Source of the DNA: Betaproteobacteria bacterium UBA1934
Lineage (GTDB): Bacteria > Pseudomonadota > Gammaproteobacteria > Burkholderiales > Rhodocyclaceae
Assembly: GCA_002337055.1 (NCBI GenBank)
Contig: DDFG01000001.1
Coordinates: forward strand, 583,252-647,251
Reading direction: 5' to 3'
Length of the DNA: 64,000 nucleotides
Position numbers and translations under genes: made by a program. The notes beneath the pieces were generated by a model. It worked only from the letters and a program-made list of their open reading frames with translations, was not told where the DNA came from and searched no databases. Positions within the stretch are counted from its first letter, which is position 1. Each line of letters opens with the position of its first letter. Positions 55,527 through 63,437 of the stretch are shown here, piece after piece.

Positions 55527-56563
55527 GTCATCGACATGAAGCGGACAACCTGCGGATTGTCGATCTGCTCGTTGAACCGATGTCCCTCGGGCTTCAGCGC
55601 AAGGCTGCGCGCGATGGCGGCCGCTACCGGGCCGTCTTCGGCATGCGCGCGCAACAAGGGAAGCAGCGCCACCGCGTCGTTGTGACCGAGGCAGGGGTAG
55701 AGCTCGCCGCGCGCGGTGATCCGCACGCGGTTGCAGGTCTCGCAAAAATGCTCGCTCTGCGGCGTGATGAAGCCGATGCGCGTGCGGGAGCCGGGTACCC
55801 GCCAATAGCGCGCCGGGCCGCCGCTCGATTCCTGCGTCGGGCGCAGGTCGAAATGCTCGCCGAGCTGGTTGAGCGCGTCCTGCGCCGGCATGAAGGTTTG
55901 CGAGCGGCCGAGAATGGGGCCGAGCGGCATTTCCTCGATGAACGAAATATCCAGTTCGCGCGCGATGGCAAAACGTACCAGATCGACGAATTCATGGTCG
56001 TTGATCCCGCGCATCATCACGGTGTTCAGCTTTGTGCCGACAAACCCGGCCTCAATGGCGGCATCGATGCCGCGCAGCACCTTCTCCAGTTCGCCGATGC
56101 GGGTGAGGGCGCCGAAGGTTTGGGGCGACAGCGTGTCCAGGCTGATGTTCAGGCGTTCGACCCCCGCCGCACGGAGTGGCGCGGCGTAGCGTTTGAGCTG
56201 GGAGCCATTGGTGGTCATGACCAGATGCGCGAGGCCGGGCAGGGCGCCCAGACGCTCGATCAGCCACAAAATGTCTTTGCGCACGAGCGGCTCGCCACCG
56301 GTGATCCGCACCTTGTCGACGCCCCGTTCCACGAACAGGCGGACCAGACGCAAACACTCTTCCAGGCTCAGAACCTCGTTGCGCGGCAGAAAGGTCATCT
56401 TTTCTGCCATGCAGTAGTGGCACCGAAAATCGCAGCGATCGGTGACCGAGAGGCGAACATAGCTGACGCGGCGCCCGCTGGCGTCGATCAAGGGGCGATC
56501 CGCCGGCTGCACCGCGTCGGGATGCCAGCTTGTGAGCGAGGGTGGAGGGATGGGCGTATTCAT
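55517..56563 (-). CDS. moaA: GTP 3',8-cyclase, molybdenum cofactor synthesis
   Basis: MoaA is the radical SAM enzyme that starts molybdopterin synthesis from GTP. The ATG at 56563 (MNTPIPPPSL) gives 348 residues. The N-terminal cluster motif is CDFRCHYCMAEK and the C-terminal second cluster is FCETCNRVRITARGELYPC. RITGGEPLVRKDI and TTNGSQL are also present. No other moa gene is in the window. A start at 56605 is possible but less typical. Confidence 0.95.
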   Translation of the reverse strand: MNTPIPPPSLTSWHPDAVQPADRPLIDASGRRVSYVRLSVTDRCDFRCHYCMAEKMTFLPRNEVLSLEECLRLVRLFVERGVDKVRITGGEPLVRKDILWLIERLGALPGLAHLVMTTNGSQLKRYAAPLRAAGVERLNISLDTLSPQTFGALTRIGELEKVLRGIDAAIEAGFVGTKLNTVMMRGINDHEFVDLVRFAIARELDISFIEEMPLGPILGRSQTFMPAQDALNQLGEHFDLRPTQESSGGPARYWRVPGSRTRIGFITPQSEHFCETCNRVRITARGELYPCLGHNDAVALLPLLRAHAEDGPVAAAIARSLALKPEGHRFNEQIDNPQVVRFMSMTGG

Positions 56564-56691
56564 ATCGTGAATCGCATTTTGAATCCCGCCCGGAGGCGGC
56601 AACAATGGGATAGATCAAATTTCGCGAAGTTCCGCACAAGTGTACTCGGCGCGGTAGAATCCTTTCGTCATTGTCGGCGGAGTAAAGAGGC

Positions 56692-57144
56692 ATGCTCGGT
56701 TTTCTGCGCAAAAACTCATCTGAAACGGCTTTGCGTTTGGCGGAAAGCACACTGTTCGCCGGCCTGACGCCCGGCGAATTGAGCACGGTCGAAGGGCTGA
56801 CGCATTCCCGCAGCTACCTCGCCGGCGAAGTGATCTTTGACGAAGGCGAACAAGGTCAGGCGCTGTATGTGGTGGTGACCGGCGAAGTGCTGATCTGCCA
56901 CGCCGGCGAGCTTGACCCGCCCATCGCCCGGCTCGGTCCCGGCCAGTTCTTCGGCGAACTGGCCCTGCTCGACGACGCCCCCCGCACCGCGCAGGCGCGC
57001 GCCAGCCTGGATAGCGAACTGGCCGTGCTGTCGCGCAGCGACTTCGAGCGCTTGATGGATTCGCACGCCCGCATTGCCTCGCGCGTGGCGCTGCAACTGG
57101 CGCGCAACATCAGCCTGCGATTGCGCGACATGGTGCAGGGATGA
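56692..57144 (+). CDS. cyclic-nucleotide-binding-domain protein
   Basis: The 150-residue protein is one cNMP-binding (Crp-type) domain with no DNA-binding part. Visible motifs are LFAGLTPGELSTVEGL, the phosphate-binding cassette FFGELALLDDAPRTAQARA, and LAVLSRSDFERLM. The Arg and Glu in the cassette are present, so nucleotide binding is plausible. It forms an ATGA overlap with the AI-2E-family permease and may regulate it. Confidence 0.85.
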   Translation: MLGFLRKNSSETALRLAESTLFAGLTPGELSTVEGLTHSRSYLAGEVIFDEGEQGQALYVVVTGEVLICHAGELDPPIARLGPGQFFGELALLDDAPRTAQARASLDSELAVLSRSDFERLMDSHARIASRVALQLARNISLRLRDMVQG

Positions 57145-58265
57145 AGCGCCCGGCACCGAGCGAATACCGTGCCGGTCCGCTGGTGTGGGTCAGCATCGTG
57201 GTGGCCACCTGCCTCGTGCTCTTTGTGTTCCAGAAAATCCTCTGGCTGGTCGTGCCCTTTCTGTTCGCCCTGATCTTGTATTACGGCTGGCTGCCGCTCA
57301 AGCTGCGGCTGGTGCTTTCCGGCTTTTCGCATGATGCGGCTGCCGCGCTGATCAGCCTGGGGAGCAGCGTTATTGTGCTGCTGCTGGCCGTACTGGCCGT
57401 GCCGTGGATCACCGCAGAAGCCGTCAACTGGCAGGAATACTCTTCCCGCTATCTGGATGGCGGGCTCAATCTGCTACTCTCGGCGCTCAAGCAACTGGAG
57501 CGGCGCATTCCCGTATTTGCGCAGGCGCATGTCAGCGAAGAAGTGGCGCAACAGTTGAGCCAGTTCTCCGACAATTTTGCTCGCGACCACCTCGCCAACG
57601 CCGCGCTCACCCTCGCGGCCTGGGCGCCCTCTGTGCTGCTGGCGCCGTTTCTGGCCTTCTTCATGTTGCGCGATGGCTGGCGCTTTCACCGCTTCATCAG
57701 TCAGGCCGTCCCCAACGCCTTCTTCGAGCGCACCCTTTTTCTGCTTGACCAGATCGACCGCACCGCGCGCCTCTACTTCGTGGGCCTGCTGCAACTGACC
57801 CTGCTCGACACTGTGTGCCTCGCCGCCGGGCTGTGGTTGCTTGGTGTGTCATCGCCGCTGGTTTTGGGTCTGGTGACCGCCGTGCTGGCCTGGGTGCCTT
57901 ACGTTGGCTCCATCGCGGGCTGTTTGCTGGTGGTGCTGGTGGCCGCCACCGATTTTCCGGATGCACCTCAAATCGCCTACGGCGCGATTGGTCTCTTCCT
58001 GTTCGTGCGCCTGCTGGACGATTTCATCTTCATGCCCATGACCATCGGCAAAAGCCTCAACATCCATCCCTTGCTCTCGGTACTGATGATCTTCGTCGGC
58101 GGCGCCGTTGCCGGCGTCGCCGGCCTGATGCTCGTGCTGCCGGTACTGGGCGTGGCCATGGTGTTCGGCGAAACCCTGGGACTGGTCATCACCGACCCGC
58201 GCCTCCGCGCGCGCCACCGCCACGCGGAAAGACTGCGCCAGCGTGTGGCGGCGGTTGATTTGTGA
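57141..58265 (+). CDS. AI-2E/PerM-family permease
   Basis: The 374-residue inner-membrane protein has about eight hydrophobic segments in the usual arrangement: two clusters (about 16-50, 65-90), a soluble middle helix region and a C-terminal cluster. The family segment LAPFLAFFMLRDGW and the C-terminal DDFIFMPMTIGKSLNIHPLLSVLMIFVGG, read in two parts, are diagnostic. Members export various solutes; AI-2 export was shown only for some (TqsA). The substrate is unknown. The overlap with the cNMP-domain gene is four bases. Confidence 0.86.
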   Translation: MKRPAPSEYRAGPLVWVSIVVATCLVLFVFQKILWLVVPFLFALILYYGWLPLKLRLVLSGFSHDAAAALISLGSSVIVLLLAVLAVPWITAEAVNWQEYSSRYLDGGLNLLLSALKQLERRIPVFAQAHVSEEVAQQLSQFSDNFARDHLANAALTLAAWAPSVLLAPFLAFFMLRDGWRFHRFISQAVPNAFFERTLFLLDQIDRTARLYFVGLLQLTLLDTVCLAAGLWLLGVSSPLVLGLVTAVLAWVPYVGSIAGCLLVVLVAATDFPDAPQIAYGAIGLFLFVRLLDDFIFMPMTIGKSLNIHPLLSVLMIFVGGAVAGVAGLMLVLPVLGVAMVFGETLGLVITDPRLRARHRHAERLRQRVAAVDL

Positions 58266-58548
58266 AGATGGGGGGTTGGCTGGAGACGGCCTATAGCAGC
58301 CCTTGAGGTACTTGAGTCGTAAGCGGCCTCTCGCTGGCGATATGACAAACAGGCAAGTTCGAGGCATAATATCCATGCTACTCAGCACGGCGCTGCATTT
58401 GTCGGGCAAATATTCGCAGAAATAGAACCAAAAACAATGCAACGTATTGATAATAAAATATTCCCCCCGATGTGTTCGCCAGCTTATACAGCTGCACGTC
58501 GGCATATGCAGCACGATTGCTGTCTACAACACGTTGGGGGTTTTAACT

Positions 58549-59135
58549 ATGACGTTGCCGCCAGTCCCCGTTGCGCTGCGCACACACAAATTGCCAGCGC
58601 TCCTTTTGCGTGAGATAGGGAGACTCGTTAGTCTCTTTGCGTGCATCGAACACGAAATGAACCACTTACGTATTCCTTGCTGAGATTGTCGCCGGCGGAA
58701 GGTCGCCTTGCAGTTACCCGACAAAATGTCCGCAGTCGTTTCCACCTAATTTCAGTTCTTCTTAACCTCAACGGCGTCTCTGTAACGTACAACCTCAAAG
58801 CGCTTGCCCTAGAGATTGAAGAACTCGAAGAAATAAGAGATTGGATAGCGCACGGCGTCTGGTCAAAAACCAATGGCGTCTTTCTTCTGCAAATATCGAG
58901 AGGAACTTGGAAGGGTTCGCTAAAGGGCGTGGATAGAAAAATCATTCCGGCCACCGCTCCGTTTGACCAAAAGGCACTGCGAGAAATCTCGTCCGTTGCT
59001 GTTCATCTTCTGGCGGTGACTGAAGACACCCACAAACAAATCGCGGCGCAACTGCAACCATTGCCCGAAAAACATCCGGTATCACGTCGCCCTCGCACCA
59101 AATCCCCTCAACTTCCAGCGCGCACAACAACTTAG
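58549..59135 (+). pseudogene. unrecognised gene with a frameshift near 58670
   Basis: Two overlapping frames join into one continuous protein of about 195 residues. The first runs from ATG 58549 to a stop at 58681 (start MTLPPVPVALRTHKLP, ending ...CIEHEMNHL). The second continues with TYSLLRLSPAEGRLAVTRQ to 59135. A single -1 shift at about 58666-58673 links them, and the join leaves smooth helical sequence. No heptamer slippery site is seen, so it is a lost base or an assembly error rather than programmed slippage. The family is not recognised; no catalytic motif is visible. Codon use is less GC-rich than in the core genes. Confidence 0.55.
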
Positions 59136-59282
59136 AAAGCTGGTCTCCTCCTGCGGAAATCATTTCCTCAGTCAGTACGTTTAGGTCTATGAAAACCATG
59201 TCGCTCATTTGTCCGCACCCCCAACCCGGCAGTCGAGCGGACCTCGCGCAAAAAGCTGCGCAAGGCCGCTCACTTCTACGTA

Positions 59283-60074
59283 ATGCCCCATAGAATCATG
59301 CAAGTTATTCTTGGTGCTGTATCGGCTGTTCTATTTTTTACTTCGTTCTCAATTCATGCTGAGGAAATCGTTTTGGTTCAGAAGAACGATGAGACTCCTG
59401 TATATGAATGGGACGAGGGCGATGCGCTGGACGAAATTGACAGTATTTACAAGCTACCAGAATGTCAAAATGATAAATCAATGCCGTGCAGAACACTTTT
59501 GCTTAAGTACTTCTGCAAATACAGCGATACTTCTTTCTATACTTATGCATGTTCTGGTGAAAAACAGCTAAAAGCTGAGGTTCCACTTAACGAATGGACT
59601 GAATTAGACGCGATCATGTCGTTTCCTCAATGCGTTGATGAAATGTCAGAATCGTGCAATGACCTTAAGTATCACCTCTCCTGCAAATATAATGGCCGTT
59701 CAAGCAACGCTGTTTCATGTGCTGGTGGCAAGCAAGAGATTGCTGACCAAAGACTCCGCAACTATTACCAATCACTTCTGAATGCATTTCGAGAGCTAGC
59801 TTCCCAAAATCAGCATGACAAGGAGCTCCCCACGTTACTTGCAGCCTCCCAAGAAGCATGGTCGGTTTATCGAGAAAAGGAATGCAATTTCGTTGAACAG
59901 TATTTCAAAGGTGGCAGCCTGCAATCTGCACTTTGGTCAGATTGCATGAGAAAGGAGTCAGAATGGCGGTTACAAAAATTGGAGCAGCACGCAGAGGAAT
60001 ACAGCATCACGATCAAACAGCATAACAACTTGCGCCAGAGGGACGTTTCGCCACAAAGAGGCTCGCGCCCCTGA
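59283..60074 (+). CDS. secreted LprI/DUF1311-domain protein with two four-Cys repeats
   Basis: The 263-residue protein starts with a signal peptide ending near SIHAEE. The C-terminal part (about 150-245; RLRNYYQSLLNAF, LAASQEAWSVYREKECNF, CMRKESEWRLQKLE) matches the LprI/DUF1311 fold, members of which bind and inhibit lysozyme in a few cases. The middle (residues 50-148) holds two copies of a module with cysteines at 61, 69, 78, 90 and 117, 125, 134, 146, the same spacing in both. The gene is clearly AT-rich compared with its neighbours, suggesting transfer. A later ATG at 59298 is an alternative start. Confidence 0.8.
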   Translation: MPHRIMQVILGAVSAVLFFTSFSIHAEEIVLVQKNDETPVYEWDEGDALDEIDSIYKLPECQNDKSMPCRTLLLKYFCKYSDTSFYTYACSGEKQLKAEVPLNEWTELDAIMSFPQCVDEMSESCNDLKYHLSCKYNGRSSNAVSCAGGKQEIADQRLRNYYQSLLNAFRELASQNQHDKELPTLLAASQEAWSVYREKECNFVEQYFKGGSLQSALWSDCMRKESEWRLQKLEQHAEEYSITIKQHNNLRQRDVSPQRGSRP

Positions 60075-60218
60075 GCTTCGACGTATCTGAAGGTCCGCTT
60101 TTCCAACTAGCCAACTACCGCTTCGGGTTGAAAGCGGCAATACTTGTGTCGCTCAACGACCACATAGACTTCCCGCTTCACCAAACCAGTCACGTTTTTG
60201 TCACGCCCAGAAAACGCA

Positions 60219-60246
60219 AAAGGCCTGCGCATATGCGCAAGCCTTT
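60219..60246 (-). terminator. intrinsic terminator of tRNA-Asn
   Basis: On the minus strand AAAGGCTTGCGC, a 4-base loop ATAT and GCGCAGGCCTTT form a 12-base stem with one G-T pair, followed within a few bases by TTTT. It starts 8 bases after the tRNA 3' end. Confidence 0.8.
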
Positions 60247-60253
60247 GTGTGTT

Positions 60254-60329
60254 TGGCTCCCCGACCTGGGCTCGAACCAGGGACCTACGGATTAACAGTC
60301 CGGCGCTCTACCGACTGAGCTATCGGGGA
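60254..60329 (-). tRNA. tRNA-Asn(GUU)
   Basis: The 76-base minus-strand gene folds as a cloverleaf: acceptor TCCCCGA pairs with TCGGGGA, the discriminator base is G, and the CCA end is encoded (60254-60256). The anticodon loop is CTGTTAA with anticodon GTT. The T arm contains GGTTCGAGCC. The 3' end points to the AT-rich accessory patch at 58266-60250, a usual integration geometry. Confidence 0.96.
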
Positions 60330-60409
60330 ATCGAGGCGCGCATAATAGTCTGCGGGTACAATGTCGTCAAGAATTTTTTGTGACCAGCACAATTCGGAGA
60401 CAACGCGCC

Positions 60410-62113
60410 ATGGATAAGAATCTGGTCTACACCAAAACAGCCGCCGGCGAGGAGGCGACCTTGCAGCGCACGCGGGTGGTGCAGCGCAATCTGCGGATGG
60501 TGCTGTTGCAGGTCGATGGGCAGATGAACGTTGCCGGGTTAATCGACAAGATCGGCAACGAGAGCCTCGTCGTCAATGCCCTGCGTGAGCTGGAAAAGGG
60601 AGGCTACATCGGGCTGGCGATGGAGGCGCCCTCGGTGTGGGAACAAAGCCGTGAGAAGTTGCGCGCGAGGATCAAGTCGCGGCCCGCGGCGGATGCAGAG
60701 CCTTCTTTGCCGGTGGAGCCGGGTTTTTCGCGCGGGGGGCCGTCGGTATCGGGGGCCGAGGAACCTCCCTTGACGCCACCCGTGCCGGTTGAAGCACCGC
60801 CGCCCGCAGCGCCGCGGGTGGCGTGGTCGGAGCGCGTGAAAGTGGGCGGGCTGGCGGATCGTTTCGACGGCATTGCGTGGCATCGCATCGCCTGGGGCAA
60901 GCTGGTGGCCTGGTGTTTTCTGTTGCTTGTGGTGGCAGGTGTGGCGGGCTGGTTCTTCTTCCCCTACGGTATCTATCGCGCGGATCTGGAAGCGTTGTTG
61001 AGCGAGACTGCGGGTACGCGCGTGCAGATCGGCGATATTTCCGCCAGCGTGTCGCCGCGACCGGCGCTGGTGTTGAGCAATGTGCGGGTGGGCGAGCCGG
61101 AAGTGGTGCGCGTGCGCGCGTTGCGCATTCCCGGCTGGAGTCTGGGGTGGTTGTCGCAGGGGCGGCGGCAGATCGACAAAATTGAGCTGGTGGGCGTCGA
61201 AATGTCGGCGGATTTCGCCGGTCGGCTCGCTCGTCTGGGGCGGGGCATAGCCGAGCAACGCCGCTTTGAATTGACGCGCATGGAATTCAGGGATGTGACG
61301 GTGGAGGCGGGCAGCCTGGCGGTGAACGATCTTTCCGGCGAGTTGTTCTTTGGCGGCGCCTCGCCCGGACAAGGCGTGTTGCGCCTGAAAACGCCGGATG
61401 GCGGCCTTGCCATCGTCGCCAGCCCATCTGGAGAGGGAGCGGCGGTGGAGATCGAAGGCATAGGCTGGAAGCCCTCGGAAAGCTCGCCTTTCGTCTTCAA
61501 CGCGCTGACCCTGAAAGGGTTGGTCAAGCCCGGGCAGGCGGATTGGAAGCAGGTGGATCTCAATCTCTTCGATGGCAACCTCAACGGGCAGGTGTCGGTC
61601 GATTGGACGAAGGGGATCAGTGTGGTCGGCAGCGGCACACTGAAGAACATGCATCCGCGCAAGCTGGCGGCGGCCCTCGGTGTGCCGCTGGAGATGGATG
61701 GCAAGCTCGCCGGGACGCTCCAGGCTCGGGGCGTGGCGAGCGAGGATCGCAGCCTGCTCGACGGGCTGGACGCGACGCTTGATTTTCTGGTGGAGCAGGG
61801 CGTCATGCGCGGGGTTGATCTTGGCGAAGCGTCTCGGCGGGGCTCCGGCGAGACGGTGCGGGGCGGCCTGACCAAGTTTGATCGTCTGAAGGGGCGTCTG
61901 ACGGTGTCGCCACGGCAGGTGGGCGTGGCCAACCTCGACCTGGATGCCGGCCTGCTGAAGGCGACGGGCCAACTGGTGGTGGAACGCCAGCGTCCGGAAA
62001 AAGCCGTGGTGGGCAGCCTGACGGTGAATATCAACACGGCGGCAACGGCCATGCGCGCGCCGGTCAGTATTTCCGGCACCTTGCCGGTGCTGAATGCGTC
62101 GGTCACGCGCTGA
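60410..62113 (+). CDS. AsmA-like membrane protein with cytosolic N-terminal domain
   Basis: The 567-residue protein has a cytosolic N-terminus of about 75 residues (LVYTKTAAGEEATLQRT ... GYIGLAM) that reads like a small winged-helix-like or DUF4388-type domain, then a Pro-rich linker (about 85-140), one membrane helix (about 165-185) and an AsmA-type periplasmic part. The C-terminus has the AsmA-like segment LTKFDRLKGRLTVSPRQVGVANLDL, in two parts. I chose the ATG at 60410; a TTG at 60380 has no support. Function is unknown; AsmA-like proteins are linked to lipid transport. Confidence 0.75.
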   Translation: MDKNLVYTKTAAGEEATLQRTRVVQRNLRMVLLQVDGQMNVAGLIDKIGNESLVVNALRELEKGGYIGLAMEAPSVWEQSREKLRARIKSRPAADAEPSLPVEPGFSRGGPSVSGAEEPPLTPPVPVEAPPPAAPRVAWSERVKVGGLADRFDGIAWHRIAWGKLVAWCFLLLVVAGVAGWFFFPYGIYRADLEALLSETAGTRVQIGDISASVSPRPALVLSNVRVGEPEVVRVRALRIPGWSLGWLSQGRRQIDKIELVGVEMSADFAGRLARLGRGIAEQRRFELTRMEFRDVTVEAGSLAVNDLSGELFFGGASPGQGVLRLKTPDGGLAIVASPSGEGAAVEIEGIGWKPSESSPFVFNALTLKGLVKPGQADWKQVDLNLFDGNLNGQVSVDWTKGISVVGSGTLKNMHPRKLAAALGVPLEMDGKLAGTLQARGVASEDRSLLDGLDATLDFLVEQGVMRGVDLGEASRRGSGETVRGGLTKFDRLKGRLTVSPRQVGVANLDLDAGLLKATGQLVVERQRPEKAVVGSLTVNINTAATAMRAPVSISGTLPVLNASVTR

Positions 62114-62120
62114 ATGAAAA

Positions 62121-62142
62121 ACGGGGCCAGCGGCCCCGTTTT
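62121..62142. terminator. bidirectional intrinsic terminator
   Basis: ACGGGGCC, a 3-base loop and GGCCCCGT form an 8-base stem with T residues at 62139-62142 after it and A residues at 62116-62120 before it. It lies between the convergent AsmA-like and aminotransferase genes and can end both transcripts. Confidence 0.85.
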
Positions 62143-62162
62143 GCGGCGTGCGCGGGCGCCTG

Positions 62163-63365
62163 TCAGGCCTTGAGGACGCTGGCGATGGCGTCGGTGACGT
62201 ATGCGAGGTTGCGGCTGTTCAGCGCGGCGACGCAGATGCGGCCGGAAGAGACGGCATAGATGCCGAACTCGCTCTTCAGCGCTTCGACCTGCGCGGCGGA
62301 GAGGCCAGTGTAGGAGAACATGCCGCGCTGCTGGTTCACGAAATCGAAGCTCAGGCCCTTTGCCTTCAACTGCTCGGCCAGTCCGTTGCGCATGGCGCGG
62401 ATGCGGTCGCGCATGCCGGCCAGTTCGGTTTCCCACATCTGGCGCAGTTCGGGCGAGGCGAGCACGGCCGCGACCATGGCGCCGCCGTGCGTGGGCGGGT
62501 TGGAGTAGTTGGTGCGGATGACGCGCTTGACCTGCGACATGACACGCCCCGCCTCTTCCTTGCTGGCCGTGACGATGGAGAGCGCGCCGACGCGCTCGCC
62601 GTAGAGCGAGAACGACTTGGAGAAAGAGCTGGAAACGAAAAATTGCAGCCCGCTGGCGACGAAGGCGCGCACCGCGACCGCATCGGCTTCGATGCCTTCC
62701 GCAAAGCCCTGGTACGCCATGTCGAGGAAGGGCACCAGGCCGCGTTCGCGGCAGACGGCGACGACCTCCTGCCATTGCACATCGGTGATGTCGGCGCCGG
62801 TGGGGTTGTGGCAGCAGGCGTGCAGAATGACGATGGAACCGGGTTGCAGGCCGGACAGGCAGGCCTTCATGGCCGCGAAATCGACGCCGCGGGTGGCGGG
62901 GTCGTAGTAGGGGTAGTTCTCGACGACAAAACCGGCACTCTCGAACAGGGCGCGGTGGTTTTCCCACGAGGGGTCGCTGATGTAGACCTTGGCGGTCGGC
63001 AGCAGGCGTTTCAGGTAGTCGGCGCCGACCTTGAGCGCGCCGGTGCCGCCGAGCGCCTGGGCGGTAATGATGCGGCCGCTGGCCACAATTTCGGAACTTG
63101 CGCCGAAAAGCAGGTTCTGAACAGCCTGGTTGTAGGCGGCGGGGCCTTCGATGGGCTGGTAGCCGCGCGGGGGCGCGGCCTTCAGGCGGGCCTCTTCGGC
63201 AGCCTTGACGGCGGCCAGCAGCGGGATCTTGCCGGTGTCATCGAAATAGACGCCCACGCCGAGATTGACCTTGGTGGTGCGGGCATCGGCGTTATAGGCT
63301 TCGTTCAGGCCAAGAATCGGGTCGCGCGGGGCCATTTCCACCGCAGCAAAGATCGAAGAGGTCAT
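62163..63365 (-). CDS. tyrB: aromatic-amino-acid/aspartate aminotransferase
   Basis: The 400-residue PLP enzyme is a class I aspartate/aromatic aminotransferase. Motifs are DPILGLNEAYNADARTTKVNLGVGVY, in two parts, the cofactor-binding HACCHNPTG and the catalytic Lys in SFSKSFSLYGERVG, with the C-terminal substrate Arg region AVSSGRICVAALN. AspC and TyrB are close relatives, so the preferred substrate is uncertain. It diverges from uvrB, with 57 to 72 bases between the starts. Confidence 0.88.
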   Translation of the reverse strand: MTSSIFAAVEMAPRDPILGLNEAYNADARTTKVNLGVGVYFDDTGKIPLLAAVKAAEEARLKAAPPRGYQPIEGPAAYNQAVQNLLFGASSEIVASGRIITAQALGGTGALKVGADYLKRLLPTAKVYISDPSWENHRALFESAGFVVENYPYYDPATRGVDFAAMKACLSGLQPGSIVILHACCHNPTGADITDVQWQEVVAVCRERGLVPFLDMAYQGFAEGIEADAVAVRAFVASGLQFFVSSSFSKSFSLYGERVGALSIVTASKEEAGRVMSQVKRVIRTNYSNPPTHGGAMVAAVLASPELRQMWETELAGMRDRIRAMRNGLAEQLKAKGLSFDFVNQQRGMFSYTGLSAAQVEALKSEFGIYAVSSGRICVAALNSRNLAYVTDAIASVLKA

Positions 63366-63437
63366 AGGGACTCCATGGAATAATGGGGGGTGTTCACGGC
63401 CACAGCGCCGGATTTGTTTTCAATGCATCATCTTATC

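Noticed and set aside
58942..59208. An 88-residue minus-strand open frame starting MSDMVFIDLNVL
   Set aside because: Most of it is antisense to the frameshifted plus-strand gene; there is no recognisable domain or good ribosome site, so I did not call it.
58266..60330. An active genomic island with att sites at tRNA-Asn
   Set aside because: No integrase gene and no second copy of the tRNA 3' end could be found by eye in the interval.
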